Shown here piece after piece: positions 43,054 to 51,885 of a stretch of DNA of 64,000 bases. Location: contig JAHHTZ010000002.1 of the NCBI GenBank assembly GCA_020024285.1, positions 124,001 through 188,000 of the forward strand, given 5' to 3'. The notes under the pieces are model-generated. The model did not search any database. It saw only the letters and a list, made by a program, of their open reading frames with translations, and was not told the origin of the DNA. The stretch's first letter is position 1; each line of letters starts with the position of its first letter. Source of the DNA: Oscillospiraceae bacterium. GTDB lineage: Bacteria > Bacillota > Clostridia > Oscillospirales > Ruminococcaceae. The position numbers and the translations under genes were made by a program.

Positions 43054-43422
43054 GTGATTCAGATGCAGACCTATCTCAAAGTTGCCGACAACACCGGTGC
43101 GAAAGAGCTTATGTGTATCCGCGTGCTGGGTGGTTCCCGCCGCAGATATGCTAACATCGGCGATGTAGTGGTTGCTTCCGTAAAGAAAGCAGCACCAGGC
43201 GGTGTTGTAAAAAAAGGTGACGTTGTTAAAGCAGTAATCGTAAGATCCGCAAAAGGTTTGAGACGCGAAGATGGTACTTACATCCGCTTCGATGAGAATG
43301 CTGCTGTTATTATAAAAGATGATAAGACTCCAAGGGGCACACGTATTTTTGGCCCAGTGGCGAGAGAACTGCGTGATAATGATTACCTCAAGATTCTCAG
43401 CCTCGCCCCTGAGGTACTTTAA
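43054..43422 (+). CDS. rplN: 50S ribosomal protein L14
   Basis: 122-residue protein at the subunit interface. It starts MIQMQTYLKVADNTGAKELMCIRVLGGS from GTG 43054, which follows AAAGGAGG. The KKGDVVKAVIVR and FDENAAVII motifs are normal. Confidence 0.97.
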   Translation: MIQMQTYLKVADNTGAKELMCIRVLGGSRRRYANIGDVVVASVKKAAPGGVVKKGDVVKAVIVRSAKGLRREDGTYIRFDENAAVIIKDDKTPRGTRIFGPVARELRDNDYLKILSLAPEVL

Positions 43423-43437
43423 TAGGAGGTGCTCGAA

Positions 43438-43752
43438 GTGAGTGTACACGTTAAAACAAACGATACAGTCATCATCCTGTCCGGTAAGGATAAGGGTAAA
43501 AAAGGTAAAGTATTGGCTGTAAGCCCTAAAGAAAACAAAATCATCGTAGAGGGCTGCAACATGATCAAAAAACATGTTAAGCCACGTAAGATGGGCGACA
43601 AGGGCGGAATCGTTGATGCTGAAAGTGCTATGTATGCTTGCAAAGCAATGCTGGTATGCCCAAAATGCGGTAAGCCTACTCGCGTAGCCCACAAAATTCT
43701 GGCAGATGGCACCAAAGAGCGTCTTTGCAAAAAATGTGGCGAAACATTCTAA
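43438..43752 (+). CDS. rplX: 50S ribosomal protein L24
   Basis: 104-residue KOW-domain protein (VIILSGKDKGKKGKVLAV) that starts assembly of the large subunit. The C-terminal part has four cysteines in CPKCGK and CKKCGE, a likely zinc ribbon as in many Firmicutes. GTG 43438 is preferred over GTG 43429, which lies in the Shine-Dalgarno AGGAGGTG. Confidence 0.95.
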   Translation: MSVHVKTNDTVIILSGKDKGKKGKVLAVSPKENKIIVEGCNMIKKHVKPRKMGDKGGIVDAESAMYACKAMLVCPKCGKPTRVAHKILADGTKERLCKKCGETF

Positions 43753-43767
43753 TTAGGAGGAGAAAAC

Positions 43768-44307
43768 ATGGCAAGAATGAAAGAATTCTATGCACAAGAA
43801 GTTGCACCAGCTTTGTTTAAAAAGTTTGGTTACAAAAGCGTCATGCAGATTCCTAAGTTGGATAAAGTAGTCGTAAACGTTGGCTGCGGCGAAGCTCGCG
43901 ACAACCATAAAATCATCGATGCTATCATCGCTGATTTGAGCACTATCACTGGACAGAAAGCTGTTCCAACTACTGCTAAGAAATCCGTTGCGAACTTCAA
44001 ACTTCGTGAAGGCATGACGATCGGTGCAAAAGTTACACTGAGAGGCGAGATCATGTATGAGTTTGTTGACAGACTCTTCAATCTCTCTCTTCCACGCGTA
44101 AGAGACTTTAGAGGAATCAACCCAAATGGTTTTGACGGACGCGGCAACTACAGCATGGGTCTGAAAGAACAGTTGATTTTCCCAGAAATCGAATACGATA
44201 AAATTGATAAAGTACGCGGTATGGACATTTGCTTTGTTACAACCGCTAAAACCGACGAGGAATCCCGTGAGCTGTTAAAACTGATGGGTGCACCGTTTGA
44301 GAAATAG
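43768..44307 (+). CDS. rplE: 50S ribosomal protein L5
   Basis: 179-residue protein that binds 5S rRNA. Features include VVNVGCGEARDN, ITGQKAVPTTAKKSVANFKLREG and DFRGINPNGFDGRGNYSMGLKEQ (core FDGRGNYS). ATG 43768 follows AGGAGG. Confidence 0.97.
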   Translation: MARMKEFYAQEVAPALFKKFGYKSVMQIPKLDKVVVNVGCGEARDNHKIIDAIIADLSTITGQKAVPTTAKKSVANFKLREGMTIGAKVTLRGEIMYEFVDRLFNLSLPRVRDFRGINPNGFDGRGNYSMGLKEQLIFPEIEYDKIDKVRGMDICFVTTAKTDEESRELLKLMGAPFEK

Positions 44308-44320
44308 GGGGTAAGGGTCA

Positions 44321-44506
44321 GTGGCAAAAACTAGTAAAAAAGTAAGTCAGCAAAGAGAGCCTAAGTACTCTACTCGCGCATACAACAGGTGCAAAATCTG
44401 CGGCAGACCACACGCTTATCTTCGCAAATTCGGTATTTGCAGAATTTGCTTCAGAGAACTTGCCTACAAAGGCCAGATCCCAGGCGTGAAGAAAGCTAGC
44501 TGGTAA
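44321..44506 (+). CDS. rpsZ: 30S ribosomal protein S14, zinc-containing type
   Basis: 61-residue short form of S14 with four zinc-ligand cysteines in CKIC and CRIC. This zinc-type form in the main operon is usual in Gram-positive bacteria. It starts at GTG 44321 with GGGGGTAAGGG upstream. SW is the expected C-terminus. Confidence 0.96.
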   Translation: MAKTSKKVSQQREPKYSTRAYNRCKICGRPHAYLRKFGICRICFRELAYKGQIPGVKKASW

Positions 44507-44530
44507 GCACAAGCAAAGGAGGTTGACGTC

Positions 44531-44929
44531 ATGCAAATTACAGATAAAATCGCTGATATGCTGACACGCATCCGTAATGCGAGTGCAGCAAAACATGACA
44601 CAGTTGATGTTCCAGCATCTAACATGAAAAAAGCTATTGCGCAGATTCTCTTGGATGAGGGTTACATCAAAAGCTTCCAGGTTATTGATGATGGAAAACA
44701 GGGTATCATCCGTATTACTCTGAAATACGGTCAGGGCAAACAAGCCGTTATCACCGGATTACGCAGAGTATCTAAACCTGGTCTGCGCATCTATACCAGC
44801 TGCAAGGATATGCCAGAAGTAATGAAGGGACTTGGTATTGCTATCATGTCCACTCCAAAAGGCATTATGACCGATAAACAGGCTCGCAAAGAGAATGTTG
44901 GCGGCGAAGTTCTTGCATTTGTTTGGTAA
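44531..44929 (+). CDS. rpsH: 30S ribosomal protein S8
   Basis: 132-residue primary 16S rRNA-binding protein. It has ITDKIADMLTRIRNA and the C-terminal GIAIMSTPKGIMTDKQARKENVGGE. In enterobacteria S8 represses the spc part of the operon; no such site was examined here. ATG 44531 follows AAAGGAGG. Confidence 0.97.
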   Translation: MQITDKIADMLTRIRNASAAKHDTVDVPASNMKKAIAQILLDEGYIKSFQVIDDGKQGIIRITLKYGQGKQAVITGLRRVSKPGLRIYTSCKDMPEVMKGLGIAIMSTPKGIMTDKQARKENVGGEVLAFVW

Positions 44930-44944
44930 GGGGGTTGCAGAAGA

Positions 44945-45487
44945 ATGTCTCGAATTGGTAGAAAGCCAGTCGTAGTTCCTGCTGGCGTTGAAGTAACTCT
45001 CAACGGCCATGAACTGACTGTAAAAGGTCCAAAAGGCACTCTCAACAAAACTTTGAACTCCAAAATGGAGATCGCTTACGAGAACAACGAGATCGTTGTT
45101 ACAAGACCAAGCGATGACAAAGAAGACAGAAGCCTGCACGGACTGACAAGAACCCTGATTGCGAACATGGTAACCGGCGTAACCGAAGGCTTCAAAAAAG
45201 AGCTGGAAGTAAACGGCGTAGGTTACAGAGCAGCAAAAGAGGGCAAAAACCTCGTAATGATCCTCGGTTACTCTCATAAGGTTATTATGGCAGAACCACA
45301 GGGCATCACCATTGAGGTACCGGCTCCTAACAAAATCATTGTTAGTGGTGCTGATAAAGAAGCAGTTGGTCAGCTTGCTGCTGAGATCCGCGAAAAACGT
45401 ATGCCAGAGCCATACAAAGGCAAAGGTATTAAATACGTAGATGAAGTTATCATCCGCAAGGAAGGTAAAGCTGGTAAAGGTAAATAA
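44945..45487 (+). CDS. rplF: 50S ribosomal protein L6
   Basis: 180-residue protein with two similar domains near the factor-binding site. SRIGRKPVVVPAGV, GVTEGFKKELEVNGVGYRAAKEG and EPYKGKGIKYVDEVI are standard. ATG 44945 follows GGGGG. Confidence 0.97.
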   Translation: MSRIGRKPVVVPAGVEVTLNGHELTVKGPKGTLNKTLNSKMEIAYENNEIVVTRPSDDKEDRSLHGLTRTLIANMVTGVTEGFKKELEVNGVGYRAAKEGKNLVMILGYSHKVIMAEPQGITIEVPAPNKIIVSGADKEAVGQLAAEIREKRMPEPYKGKGIKYVDEVIIRKEGKAGKGK

Positions 45488-45504
45488 TAAAGGAGTGAAT
45501 CGAA

Positions 45505-45864
45505 ATGGTGAAAAAGCTTGATAGCAACAAAGCGAGACTGAAAAGACATCGCAGAGTTAGAGCTAAAATAAGCGGTACACCTGAGCGTCCACGCCTCAAC
45601 GTATTCCGCTCCGCAAAACATATCTATGCCCAGATCATTGATGACGTTAATGGTGTAACACTGGTTAGCGCTTCTTCTATGGAAAAAGGTTTTGAAGGTT
45701 TTGGCGGTAATAAAGAAGCAGCTGCAAAAGTTGGTAAAGCTGTAGCAGCGAAGGCTCTCGAGAAGGGTATTTCCGAGGTCGTATTCGACCGCAGCGGCTA
45801 CCTCTATCATGGCCGCGTAAAAGAGTTGGCAGAAGGTGCCCGCGAGGGCGGCCTCAAATTCTAA
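45505..45864 (+). CDS. rplR: 50S ribosomal protein L18
   Basis: 119-residue 5S rRNA-binding protein. RLKRHRRVRAKISGTPERPRLNVFRSAKHIYAQ and the C-terminal FDRSGYLYHGRVKELAEGAREGGLKF show the family. The start at 45505 follows AAAGGAG; the preceding stop codons are double (TAATAA). Confidence 0.97.
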   Translation: MVKKLDSNKARLKRHRRVRAKISGTPERPRLNVFRSAKHIYAQIIDDVNGVTLVSASSMEKGFEGFGGNKEAAAKVGKAVAAKALEKGISEVVFDRSGYLYHGRVKELAEGAREGGLKF

Positions 45865-45879
45865 CGGGGAGGGATACTT

Positions 45880-46380
45880 TTGACTCGCATTGACGCTTCT
45901 ACTCTCGAGTTGACAGAGAGAGTTGTAAACATTAACCGTGTAGCTAAAACGGTTAAAGGCGGACGCATTTTTAAATTTGCAGCACTTGTTGTTGTTGGCG
46001 ATGGCAACGGAATCGTAGGTTTTGGTATCGGCAAAGCATCTGAAGTTCCAGATGCTATCCGTAAAGGTATCGAAGATGCTAAAAAACATCTGATCAAAGT
46101 TAGCCTCAAAGGCACAACAATTCCACACGATATCATCGGTGAATTTGGTGCTGGACGCGTTTTGATGAAACCAGCTCCACAGGGTACTGGTGTTATCGCA
46201 GGCGGTCCGGTTCGTGCGGTACTCGAAATGGTTGGTATCCGCGACATCCGTACAAAATCACTGAGATCCAACAACCCATGCAACGTTGTAACTGCTACCA
46301 TCAATGGTTTGGCTGCTCTGAGAACAGCTGAAGAAGTTGCAGCAATCCGTGGGAAAAGTGTTGAAGAAATTCTTGGATAG
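45880..46380 (+). CDS. rpsE: 30S ribosomal protein S5
   Basis: 166-residue protein affecting decoding accuracy. It has VNINRVAKTVKGGRIFKFAALVVVGD (core VAKVxKGGRxF), GFGIGKASEVPDAI and APQGTGVIAGGPVRAVLE. The start is TTG 45880, 8 bases after GGGGAGGG; no other start fits. Confidence 0.96.
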   Translation: MTRIDASTLELTERVVNINRVAKTVKGGRIFKFAALVVVGDGNGIVGFGIGKASEVPDAIRKGIEDAKKHLIKVSLKGTTIPHDIIGEFGAGRVLMKPAPQGTGVIAGGPVRAVLEMVGIRDIRTKSLRSNNPCNVVTATINGLAALRTAEEVAAIRGKSVEEILG

Positions 46381-46394
46381 GGAGGTTGCAACTG

Positions 46395-46574
46395 ATGGCA
46401 AACCTTAAAATCAAACTGGTAAGAGGTTTTCAGGGCCGCAAGGACAACCAGATTGCTACCGCTCAGTCCCTTGGCTTGAGAAAAATCGGTAACGAGGTTA
46501 TCCAGCCTGATAATGATGCCACAAGAGGTAAAATCAATAAGATTTCCCACCTCGTTGAGGTAACCGAAGCTTAA
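46395..46574 (+). CDS. rpmD: 50S ribosomal protein L30
   Basis: 59-residue protein of normal length. ANLKIKLVRGFQGRKDNQIATAQSLGLRKIG is typical. ATG 46395 follows GGGAGG; an in-frame ATG at 46386 lies in that site. Confidence 0.96.
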   Translation: MANLKIKLVRGFQGRKDNQIATAQSLGLRKIGNEVIQPDNDATRGKINKISHLVEVTEA

Positions 46575-46594
46575 TAAGAGGAGGTGCAGCTAAC

Positions 46595-47035
46595 ATGAAA
46601 TTGCACGAACTTTCTCCAGCTCCCGGTTCCGTAAAAAAAGCCTACCGTGTAGGCCGAGGTGCGGGTTCCGGTAACGGCAAAACAGCTGGTAAAGGACACA
46701 AAGGACAGAATGCTCGCTCCGGCGGCGGCGTAAGACCTGGCTTTGAAGGCGGTCAGATGCCTCTGCAGAGACGTGTACCAAAAAGAGGTTTCAACAACAT
46801 TTTTGCTACCGTTTACGCTACTGTTAATGTAAGCGATCTTGAACGCTTCGAGGACGGCACCGTTGTTGATGTAAATGTTCTTAAAGAAGCAGGTCTCGTT
46901 AAGAAAGTTAACGACGGCGTGAAAGTACTTGGTAATGGTGAATTGACCAAAAAACTCACCGTTAACGCAGCAGCGTTCTCTGCGTCTGCAAAAGAGAAAA
47001 TTGAAAAGGCAGGCGGAAAGGCCGAGGTGATCTAG
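46595..47035 (+). CDS. rplO: 50S ribosomal protein L15
   Basis: 146-residue protein with the glycine-rich extended N-terminal region (GRGAGSGNGKTAGKGHKGQ) and the MPLQRRVPKRGF motif. It follows GAGGAGG. secY begins one base after its stop. Confidence 0.97.
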   Translation: MKLHELSPAPGSVKKAYRVGRGAGSGNGKTAGKGHKGQNARSGGGVRPGFEGGQMPLQRRVPKRGFNNIFATVYATVNVSDLERFEDGTVVDVNVLKEAGLVKKVNDGVKVLGNGELTKKLTVNAAAFSASAKEKIEKAGGKAEVI

Positions 47036-47036
47036 G

Positions 47037-48356
47037 ATGCTCGAGACTCTCAAGAGTGCCTGGAAATTACCTGACCTGAGAAAAAGACTCCTTTTCACAT
47101 TGATGATCATTGTAGTGTTCAGAATCGGTGCGGCACTGCCGATCCCGTTTTTGGATGCAAGCAAGATGGCTGGTTTTGGTGATGGCAACCTGTTTGGTTA
47201 CCTGAATGTGATGACAGGCGGCGCGTTCCAGAATGGTACCCTGTTCGCTCTTTCCATCACACCATATATCACTGCCAGCATCGTAATTCAATTGCTTACA
47301 GTTGCAATTCCTTCTCTTGAAAAACTCGCAAAAGAGGGCGAAGAGGGAAGAAAAAGACTGAAGAAAATTGAACGCTATGTAACAGTTGGCCTCGGATTGA
47401 TGGAGGCATTCGGTTACTATCGTATTCTTAGAAGCAAAGCAGCAATCATTGACGGCGGCAATGCATTTGGAAACTTCCTGGTCCCTGTAACAATCGTTCT
47501 CTCCTTCACAGCAGGCGCAATGCTTTGTGTGTGGATGGGTGAGCAGATCGACGAAAAAGGAATCGGAAACGGTATTTCCATGCTGCTCTTTGCAGGTATC
47601 ATTTCCAGAGGACCAACCGTTGTAGTTACAATGGTTCAGTACATGGTTGCTGGTTTTGACCTCTTGAAATCCGGAAATCCTGGACAGGGCATGCGCTTCA
47701 TCATTGGTGTTCCAGTGATCACAGTGCTCTTCATCCTGATGATCGGTTTCATTATTCTGATGACAAAGGCAGAACGCCGCATCCCGATCCAGTACGCAAA
47801 ACGCGTTGTTGGACGTAAAATGTACGGCGGACAGTCCAGCCATCTCCCAATCAGCGTAAACCTCTCCGGTGTGCTTCCGGTTATCTTTGCAAGCTCCCTG
47901 CTTGCGATCCCGACAACAATCGGCGCATTTGTTACACCAAAAGAGGGCGGATTCATGCAGAAAGTGCTTTCCGCGCTGAACTACGACAGCCCGTTCTATG
48001 CACTGTTCTATTTCATTTTGATCATTGCATTTGCGTATTTCTATGTTGCTATTCAGTACAACCCAGTTGAAATGTCTAACAACCTCAGAAAAAATAACGG
48101 TGCAATCCCAGGCATTCGTCCTGGTAAACCAACTTCCGACTTTATTGGCAAGATCATTTCCAAAGTTACCATGATTGGTGCTTTGTTCCTCGCTGTTGTT
48201 GCAATCCTTCCGATTGGTGTTGCAGCAATCACCGGTATCAACGGTGTATCCCTCGGTGGTACTACGGTAATCATCGTTGTAGGTGTGGCACTCGATACCG
48301 CAAGACAGCTTGAATCTGAAATGATGATGCGTCATTACAAAGGATTCCTGGAGTAA
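47037..48356 (+). CDS. secY: Preprotein translocase subunit SecY
   Basis: Channel-forming subunit of the SecYEG translocon. The 439-residue protein has about ten membrane helices, with the N-terminal WKLPDLRKRLLFTLMII, the plug-region GNLFGYLNVMTGGAFQNGTLFALSI, GEQIDEKGIGNGIS in cytoplasmic loop 4, and the late loop KPTSDFIGK. secE is encoded at the far end of the window. It is tightly coupled to rplO, one base away. Confidence 0.96.
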   Translation: MLETLKSAWKLPDLRKRLLFTLMIIVVFRIGAALPIPFLDASKMAGFGDGNLFGYLNVMTGGAFQNGTLFALSITPYITASIVIQLLTVAIPSLEKLAKEGEEGRKRLKKIERYVTVGLGLMEAFGYYRILRSKAAIIDGGNAFGNFLVPVTIVLSFTAGAMLCVWMGEQIDEKGIGNGISMLLFAGIISRGPTVVVTMVQYMVAGFDLLKSGNPGQGMRFIIGVPVITVLFILMIGFIILMTKAERRIPIQYAKRVVGRKMYGGQSSHLPISVNLSGVLPVIFASSLLAIPTTIGAFVTPKEGGFMQKVLSALNYDSPFYALFYFILIIAFAYFYVAIQYNPVEMSNNLRKNNGAIPGIRPGKPTSDFIGKIISKVTMIGALFLAVVAILPIGVAAITGINGVSLGGTTVIIVVGVALDTARQLESEMMMRHYKGFLE

Positions 48357-48375
48357 TCTGAAAGGGGACTTTTTC

Positions 48376-49005
48376 ATGAAGATCATATTGCTGGGTGCGC
48401 CCGGTGCCGGCAAAGGCACACAGGCCGAAAAAATTTGTGCTCATTACAGCATACCCCAGATCAGCACTGGAAACATCATCCGCGAGGCTATGAAGAATGG
48501 CACTCCGGCAGGAAAAAAAGCGCAGGAATTTGTACATTCCGGTCAGCTCGTTCCAGATGCTGTGGTCATTGAAATGGTTGATGACCGTCTGAAGCAGGAT
48601 GACTGCAAAAACGGTTTTATCCTGGATGGTTTTCCAAGAACTGTTCCACAGGCCGAGGCCCTGGATCAGATGGGTGTCCAGATCGATAAGGTGTTGGATA
48701 TTGAAGTTTCCGATGACGTTATTGTGGATCGTGTAACAGGACGCCGTGTGTGCACCTGCGGTGCAACATACCATGTTCAGTACAATCCTTCCACAGATGG
48801 CGTTCACTGCAACAAATGCGGCAGTGAGCTGACCATCCGTAAGGATGATGAGCCGGAAACCGTAAAAGAACGTCTGCGTGTTTTCCACGAGCAGACAGAG
48901 CCTCTGAAAGATTACTATCAGCACAAGGGCAACCTTGTTATGGTAGAGGGCGTTGGTGCGGTTGATGAGATCACCAAACGTATCATGCAAGCTCTGGAGG
49001 CCTAA
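48376..49005 (+). CDS. adk: Adenylate kinase
   Basis: Interconverts 2 ADP with ATP and AMP. The 209-residue protein has the P-loop GAPGAGKGT (7-15), STGNIIREA, and DGFPRTVPQAEAL. The LID domain has four cysteines, but the first pair reads CTC in GRRVCTCGATYH, one residue shorter than the usual C-x-x-C, while the second is CNKC. Zinc binding is therefore likely but with an unusual first knuckle. map starts two bases after the stop. Confidence 0.96.
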   Translation: MKIILLGAPGAGKGTQAEKICAHYSIPQISTGNIIREAMKNGTPAGKKAQEFVHSGQLVPDAVVIEMVDDRLKQDDCKNGFILDGFPRTVPQAEALDQMGVQIDKVLDIEVSDDVIVDRVTGRRVCTCGATYHVQYNPSTDGVHCNKCGSELTIRKDDEPETVKERLRVFHEQTEPLKDYYQHKGNLVMVEGVGAVDEITKRIMQALEA

Positions 49006-49007
49006 TC

Positions 49008-49751
49008 ATGGTTGTGCTTAAAACAAGCAAAGAATTGTTGGATATGAGGCTTTCCTGCCAGATTTCAGCCCAGGCGCTGAAACTTGCAGGAGAACTGATC
49101 CGACCGGGTGTGTCAACTGCACACGTTAATAAAATGGTTCACGAGTTCATTGTGTCGCAGGGTGCGAAGCCAACGTTTCTTGGGTACGGCGGATTTCCGA
49201 CAGCATGCTGCATCTCTGTCAACGACGAATTGATTCACGGGGTCCCATCGGATCGAATCATTCAGGATGGAGATATCGTCAGTGTAGATGTCGGCGCTGC
49301 TATCAATGGTTACACCGGTGATAATGCGGCAACCTTTGCAGCCGGTACGGTTTCAGAGGAAGCGCAGAAAATCATGGATGTTACAAAGGAATGTTTGTAC
49401 AAGGCTATTGAGGCTGCTCAACCGGGCAATCGCCTGGGAGATGTCGGTCATGCAGTGCAGGCCCATGCAGAGTCCTTTGGGTTCGGCGTAGTGAGGGATT
49501 ATGTAGGTCATGGAGTTGGAAGAGAGCTTCACGAATCTCCAGAGGTACCAAACTACGGAACACCGGGACGCGGGCTGCGTCTTATGCCCGGAATGACATT
49601 GGCGATCGAGCCGATGATCAACGTAAAAGGCAGCGAAGTTCGTGTGCTGAAAAATGGCACAGTTCTTACTGCGAGCGGATCTCTTTGCGCTCACTTTGAA
49701 CACACCATCGCAATCACAGCAGATGGCCCTGTGATCTTAACAAGACCTTAG
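49008..49751 (+). CDS. map: Methionine aminopeptidase, type I
   Basis: Removes the initiator methionine from nascent proteins. The 247-residue protein has the five metal ligands in standard context: DGDIVSVDVGA (Asp), GYTGDNAATF (Asp), GHGVGRELHE (His), PGMTLAIEP (Glu) and HFEHTIAIT (Glu). It has no N-terminal zinc-finger extension. ATG 49008 follows GGAGG at the end of adk. Confidence 0.96.
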   Translation: MVVLKTSKELLDMRLSCQISAQALKLAGELIRPGVSTAHVNKMVHEFIVSQGAKPTFLGYGGFPTACCISVNDELIHGVPSDRIIQDGDIVSVDVGAAINGYTGDNAATFAAGTVSEEAQKIMDVTKECLYKAIEAAQPGNRLGDVGHAVQAHAESFGFGVVRDYVGHGVGRELHESPEVPNYGTPGRGLRLMPGMTLAIEPMINVKGSEVRVLKNGTVLTASGSLCAHFEHTIAITADGPVILTRP

Positions 49752-49760
49752 GGGGCAGCT

Positions 49761-50003
49761 ATGATTTGCGGAACAGTTGTGAAATCCATTGCAGGTCGTG
49801 ACAAGGACCGCTTTTATGCAGTAGTTTCTGCTGATGATGACTGGATGTGGATTGCCGATGGCAAGGTGAGAAAACTCGCCAGCCCAAAGAAGAAAAACAA
49901 AAAGCATCTCAGGGAAACAAAATTGCAGATTGATCTGTCTGTTGTCCTATCTGACAAATCGCTGAGAAAAGCATTGACCGGATTAGACTTGATTGATTCA
50001 TAA
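49761..50003 (+). CDS. KOW-domain RNA-binding protein (L14e/L6e-like)
   Basis: 80-residue basic protein starting ICGTVVKSIAGRDKDRFYAVV, a KOW-like beta-barrel, followed by a Lys-rich stretch SPKKKNKKHLRETK. Proteins of this kind sit between map and infA in many Firmicutes and are thought to bind ribosomal RNA. No precise role is known. The start follows GGGGGCAG, and infA begins 12 bases later. Confidence 0.8.
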   Translation: MICGTVVKSIAGRDKDRFYAVVSADDDWMWIADGKVRKLASPKKKNKKHLRETKLQIDLSVVLSDKSLRKALTGLDLIDS

Positions 50004-50015
50004 GGAGGCATTTGT

Positions 50016-50234
50016 TTGTCTAAAGAAGACGTTATTGAAATTGAAGGCAAGGTTCTTGAATCTCTGCCAAACGCTCAATTCAAAGTTGAGCTGCCCAATG
50101 GGCATGTAATTCTGGCTCATATTTCTGGCAAGCTGCGTATGAACTTCATCCGCATCCTTCCCGGAGATAAAGTGACAGTGGAGATGTCTCCATACGATCT
50201 TCAAAAGGGCCGTATTACCTGGCGTTCCAAATAG
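50016..50234 (+). CDS. infA: Translation initiation factor IF-1
   Basis: 72-residue OB-fold protein that occupies the A site during initiation. SKEDVIEIEGKVLESLPNAQFKVELPNGHVILAHISGKLR (core LPNAxFxVELxNGH) and GRITWRSK are standard. The start is TTG 50016, 7 bases after AAGGAGG. Confidence 0.96.
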   Translation: MSKEDVIEIEGKVLESLPNAQFKVELPNGHVILAHISGKLRMNFIRILPGDKVTVEMSPYDLQKGRITWRSK

Positions 50235-50298
50235 GGACCCAACAAAAAAGCAATTTATCCGAACGTTCTAAGGGTTAAATATAAGGAGGTAGTTTCAA

Positions 50299-50412
50299 AT
50301 GAAAGTAAGACCTTCCGTTAAGCCCATTTGCGAAAAATGCAAAGTGATCAAACGCAAAGGACGCATTATGGTTATCTGTGATAACCCAAAACATAAACAG
50401 CGTCAGGGCTAA
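50299..50412 (+). CDS. rpmJ: 50S ribosomal protein L36
   Basis: 37-residue protein reading MKVRPSVKPICEKCKVIKRK at the start and ending KHKQRQG. It carries the zinc ligands CEKC, a Cys in VICDN and a His in PKHK, so it is the zinc-binding (C+) form. ATG 50299 follows AAGGAGG. It is small enough to be missed by length-limited gene calling. Confidence 0.96.
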   Translation: MKVRPSVKPICEKCKVIKRKGRIMVICDNPKHKQRQG

Positions 50413-50462
50413 TAGTTTGAACCAAACTATGGAAACCGATATAATGGAGGTGCGACAAAAGT

Positions 50463-50831
50463 ATGGCTCGTATAGCTGGTGTTGACTTGCCTCGTGAGAA
50501 GCGAGTTGAAATTGGACTGACCTATATCTACGGTATTGGCAGAAAGTCCGCAACCGACATCCTTGCAGCAACAGGTGTAAACCCTGATATCAGAGTAAAA
50601 GACCTGTCTGAAGATGATGTTTCTAAGCTGAGAGATTATATTGATAAACACTTTGAAGTAGAGGGTGACCTTCGTCGTAACGTTGCGCTCAACATCAAAA
50701 GATTGATTGAAATTGGATCTTATAGAGGAACTCGTCATAGAAGAGGTCTTCCTGTAAGAGGGCAGAGAACAAAAACAAATGCTCGTACAAGAAAAGGTCC
50801 AGCAAAAACAATCGCAAACAAGAAGAAGTAA
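50463..50831 (+). CDS. rpsM: 30S ribosomal protein S13
   Basis: 122-residue head protein that bridges to the 50S. ARIAGVDLPREKRVEIGLTYIYGIGR, GTRHRRGLPVRGQRTKTNARTRKGP and a lysine-rich tail are typical. It follows GGAGG, 50 bases after rpmJ. Confidence 0.97.
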   Translation: MARIAGVDLPREKRVEIGLTYIYGIGRKSATDILAATGVNPDIRVKDLSEDDVSKLRDYIDKHFEVEGDLRRNVALNIKRLIEIGSYRGTRHRRGLPVRGQRTKTNARTRKGPAKTIANKKK

Positions 50832-50849
50832 GAGGGAGGGATAGGAGAA

Positions 50850-51245
50850 ATGGCTAAAGTTACTAAAAAAGCCACACCAAGACGTCGTGAACGTAAAAAT
50901 ATCGAACGTGGTGCTGCTCATATCCAGTCTACCTTTAACAACACCATCGTTACTATCACTGATACACAGGGTAATGCACTGTCTTGGGCAAGCGCTGGTG
51001 GTTTGGGCTTCAGAGGTTCCAGAAAATCCACTCCTTACGCAGCTCAGACTGCAGCAGAAACCGCTGCAAAAGCTGCTATGGTACATGGTCTGAAATCTGT
51101 TGAGGTTTATGTTAAAGGACCAGGCTCCGGACGTGAAGCTGCTATCCGTGCACTGCAGGCAGCAGGACTTGAGGTTAGCATGATTAAGGATGTTACACCT
51201 ATTCCACACAACGGTTGCCGCCCACCAAAGAGAAGACGCGTATAG
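50850..51245 (+). CDS. rpsK: 30S ribosomal protein S11
   Basis: 131-residue platform protein. It contains HIQSTFNNTIVTITDTQGNALSWASAGGLGFRGSRKSTPYAAQ (core NNTIVTITD) and a C-terminal DVTPIPHNGCRPPKRRRV. ATG 50850 follows GGGAGGG. Confidence 0.97.
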   Translation: MAKVTKKATPRRRERKNIERGAAHIQSTFNNTIVTITDTQGNALSWASAGGLGFRGSRKSTPYAAQTAAETAAKAAMVHGLKSVEVYVKGPGSGREAAIRALQAAGLEVSMIKDVTPIPHNGCRPPKRRRV

Positions 51246-51270
51246 TTTTAAGCAGGAGGTGCAAATTTAG

Positions 51271-51885
51271 ATGGCAAAAAATATGGAGCCTATCGTTAAG
51301 CGTTGTAGAGTGCTGGGAATTTCCCCTGCTGTTATGGGATATCCTGCAAACTCTTCCAAAGGCAAATCCACCAAAAGAAATCCTGCTGCACAAAAAAGAG
51401 GCAAGAAGAGCGAATATGCTCTCCAGCTGAATGAAAAGCAGAAGGTTAAATTTATCTACGGCATCATGGAAAGACAGTTCCGTATGTACTACGAAAAAGC
51501 TGCAAGCTCCAATGGTGTAACCGGTGAAGTTCTGCTGAGCATCATCGAACGTAGACTTGATAACGTTATTTATCGCCTTGGTTTTGCTTCAACTCGTCGT
51601 TCTGCTCGTCAGATGGTTACCCATGGTCATTACACTGTAAACGGCAAACGTGTAGACATTGCTTCTTACCTTGTAAAACCAGGAGATGTGATTGCTGTTT
51701 CTGAAAAGAGCTTTGGCAATCAGTACTTCAAAAAGATGAGAGAAGCAAACGAATTCGTAATCACACCAAAATGGCTCGAACGCGACACAGAACACCTCAA
51801 AGGTACTGTTGTAGCAATGCCTGCTCGTGATGATATCGACTTTGATGTTGAAGAACATCTTATCGTTGAGTTGTACTCCAAATAA
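51271..51885 (+). CDS. rpsD: 30S ribosomal protein S4
   Basis: 204-residue primary assembly protein. The S4 RNA-binding domain RRLDNVIYRLGFASTRRSARQMVTHGHYTVNGKRV (core LDNVIYRLG) is clear. The N-terminal region lacks the zinc cysteine set except for single residues. It follows GGAGG. A 199-base gap separates it from rpoA. Confidence 0.96.
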   Translation: MAKNMEPIVKRCRVLGISPAVMGYPANSSKGKSTKRNPAAQKRGKKSEYALQLNEKQKVKFIYGIMERQFRMYYEKAASSNGVTGEVLLSIIERRLDNVIYRLGFASTRRSARQMVTHGHYTVNGKRVDIASYLVKPGDVIAVSEKSFGNQYFKKMREANEFVITPKWLERDTEHLKGTVVAMPARDDIDFDVEEHLIVELYSK

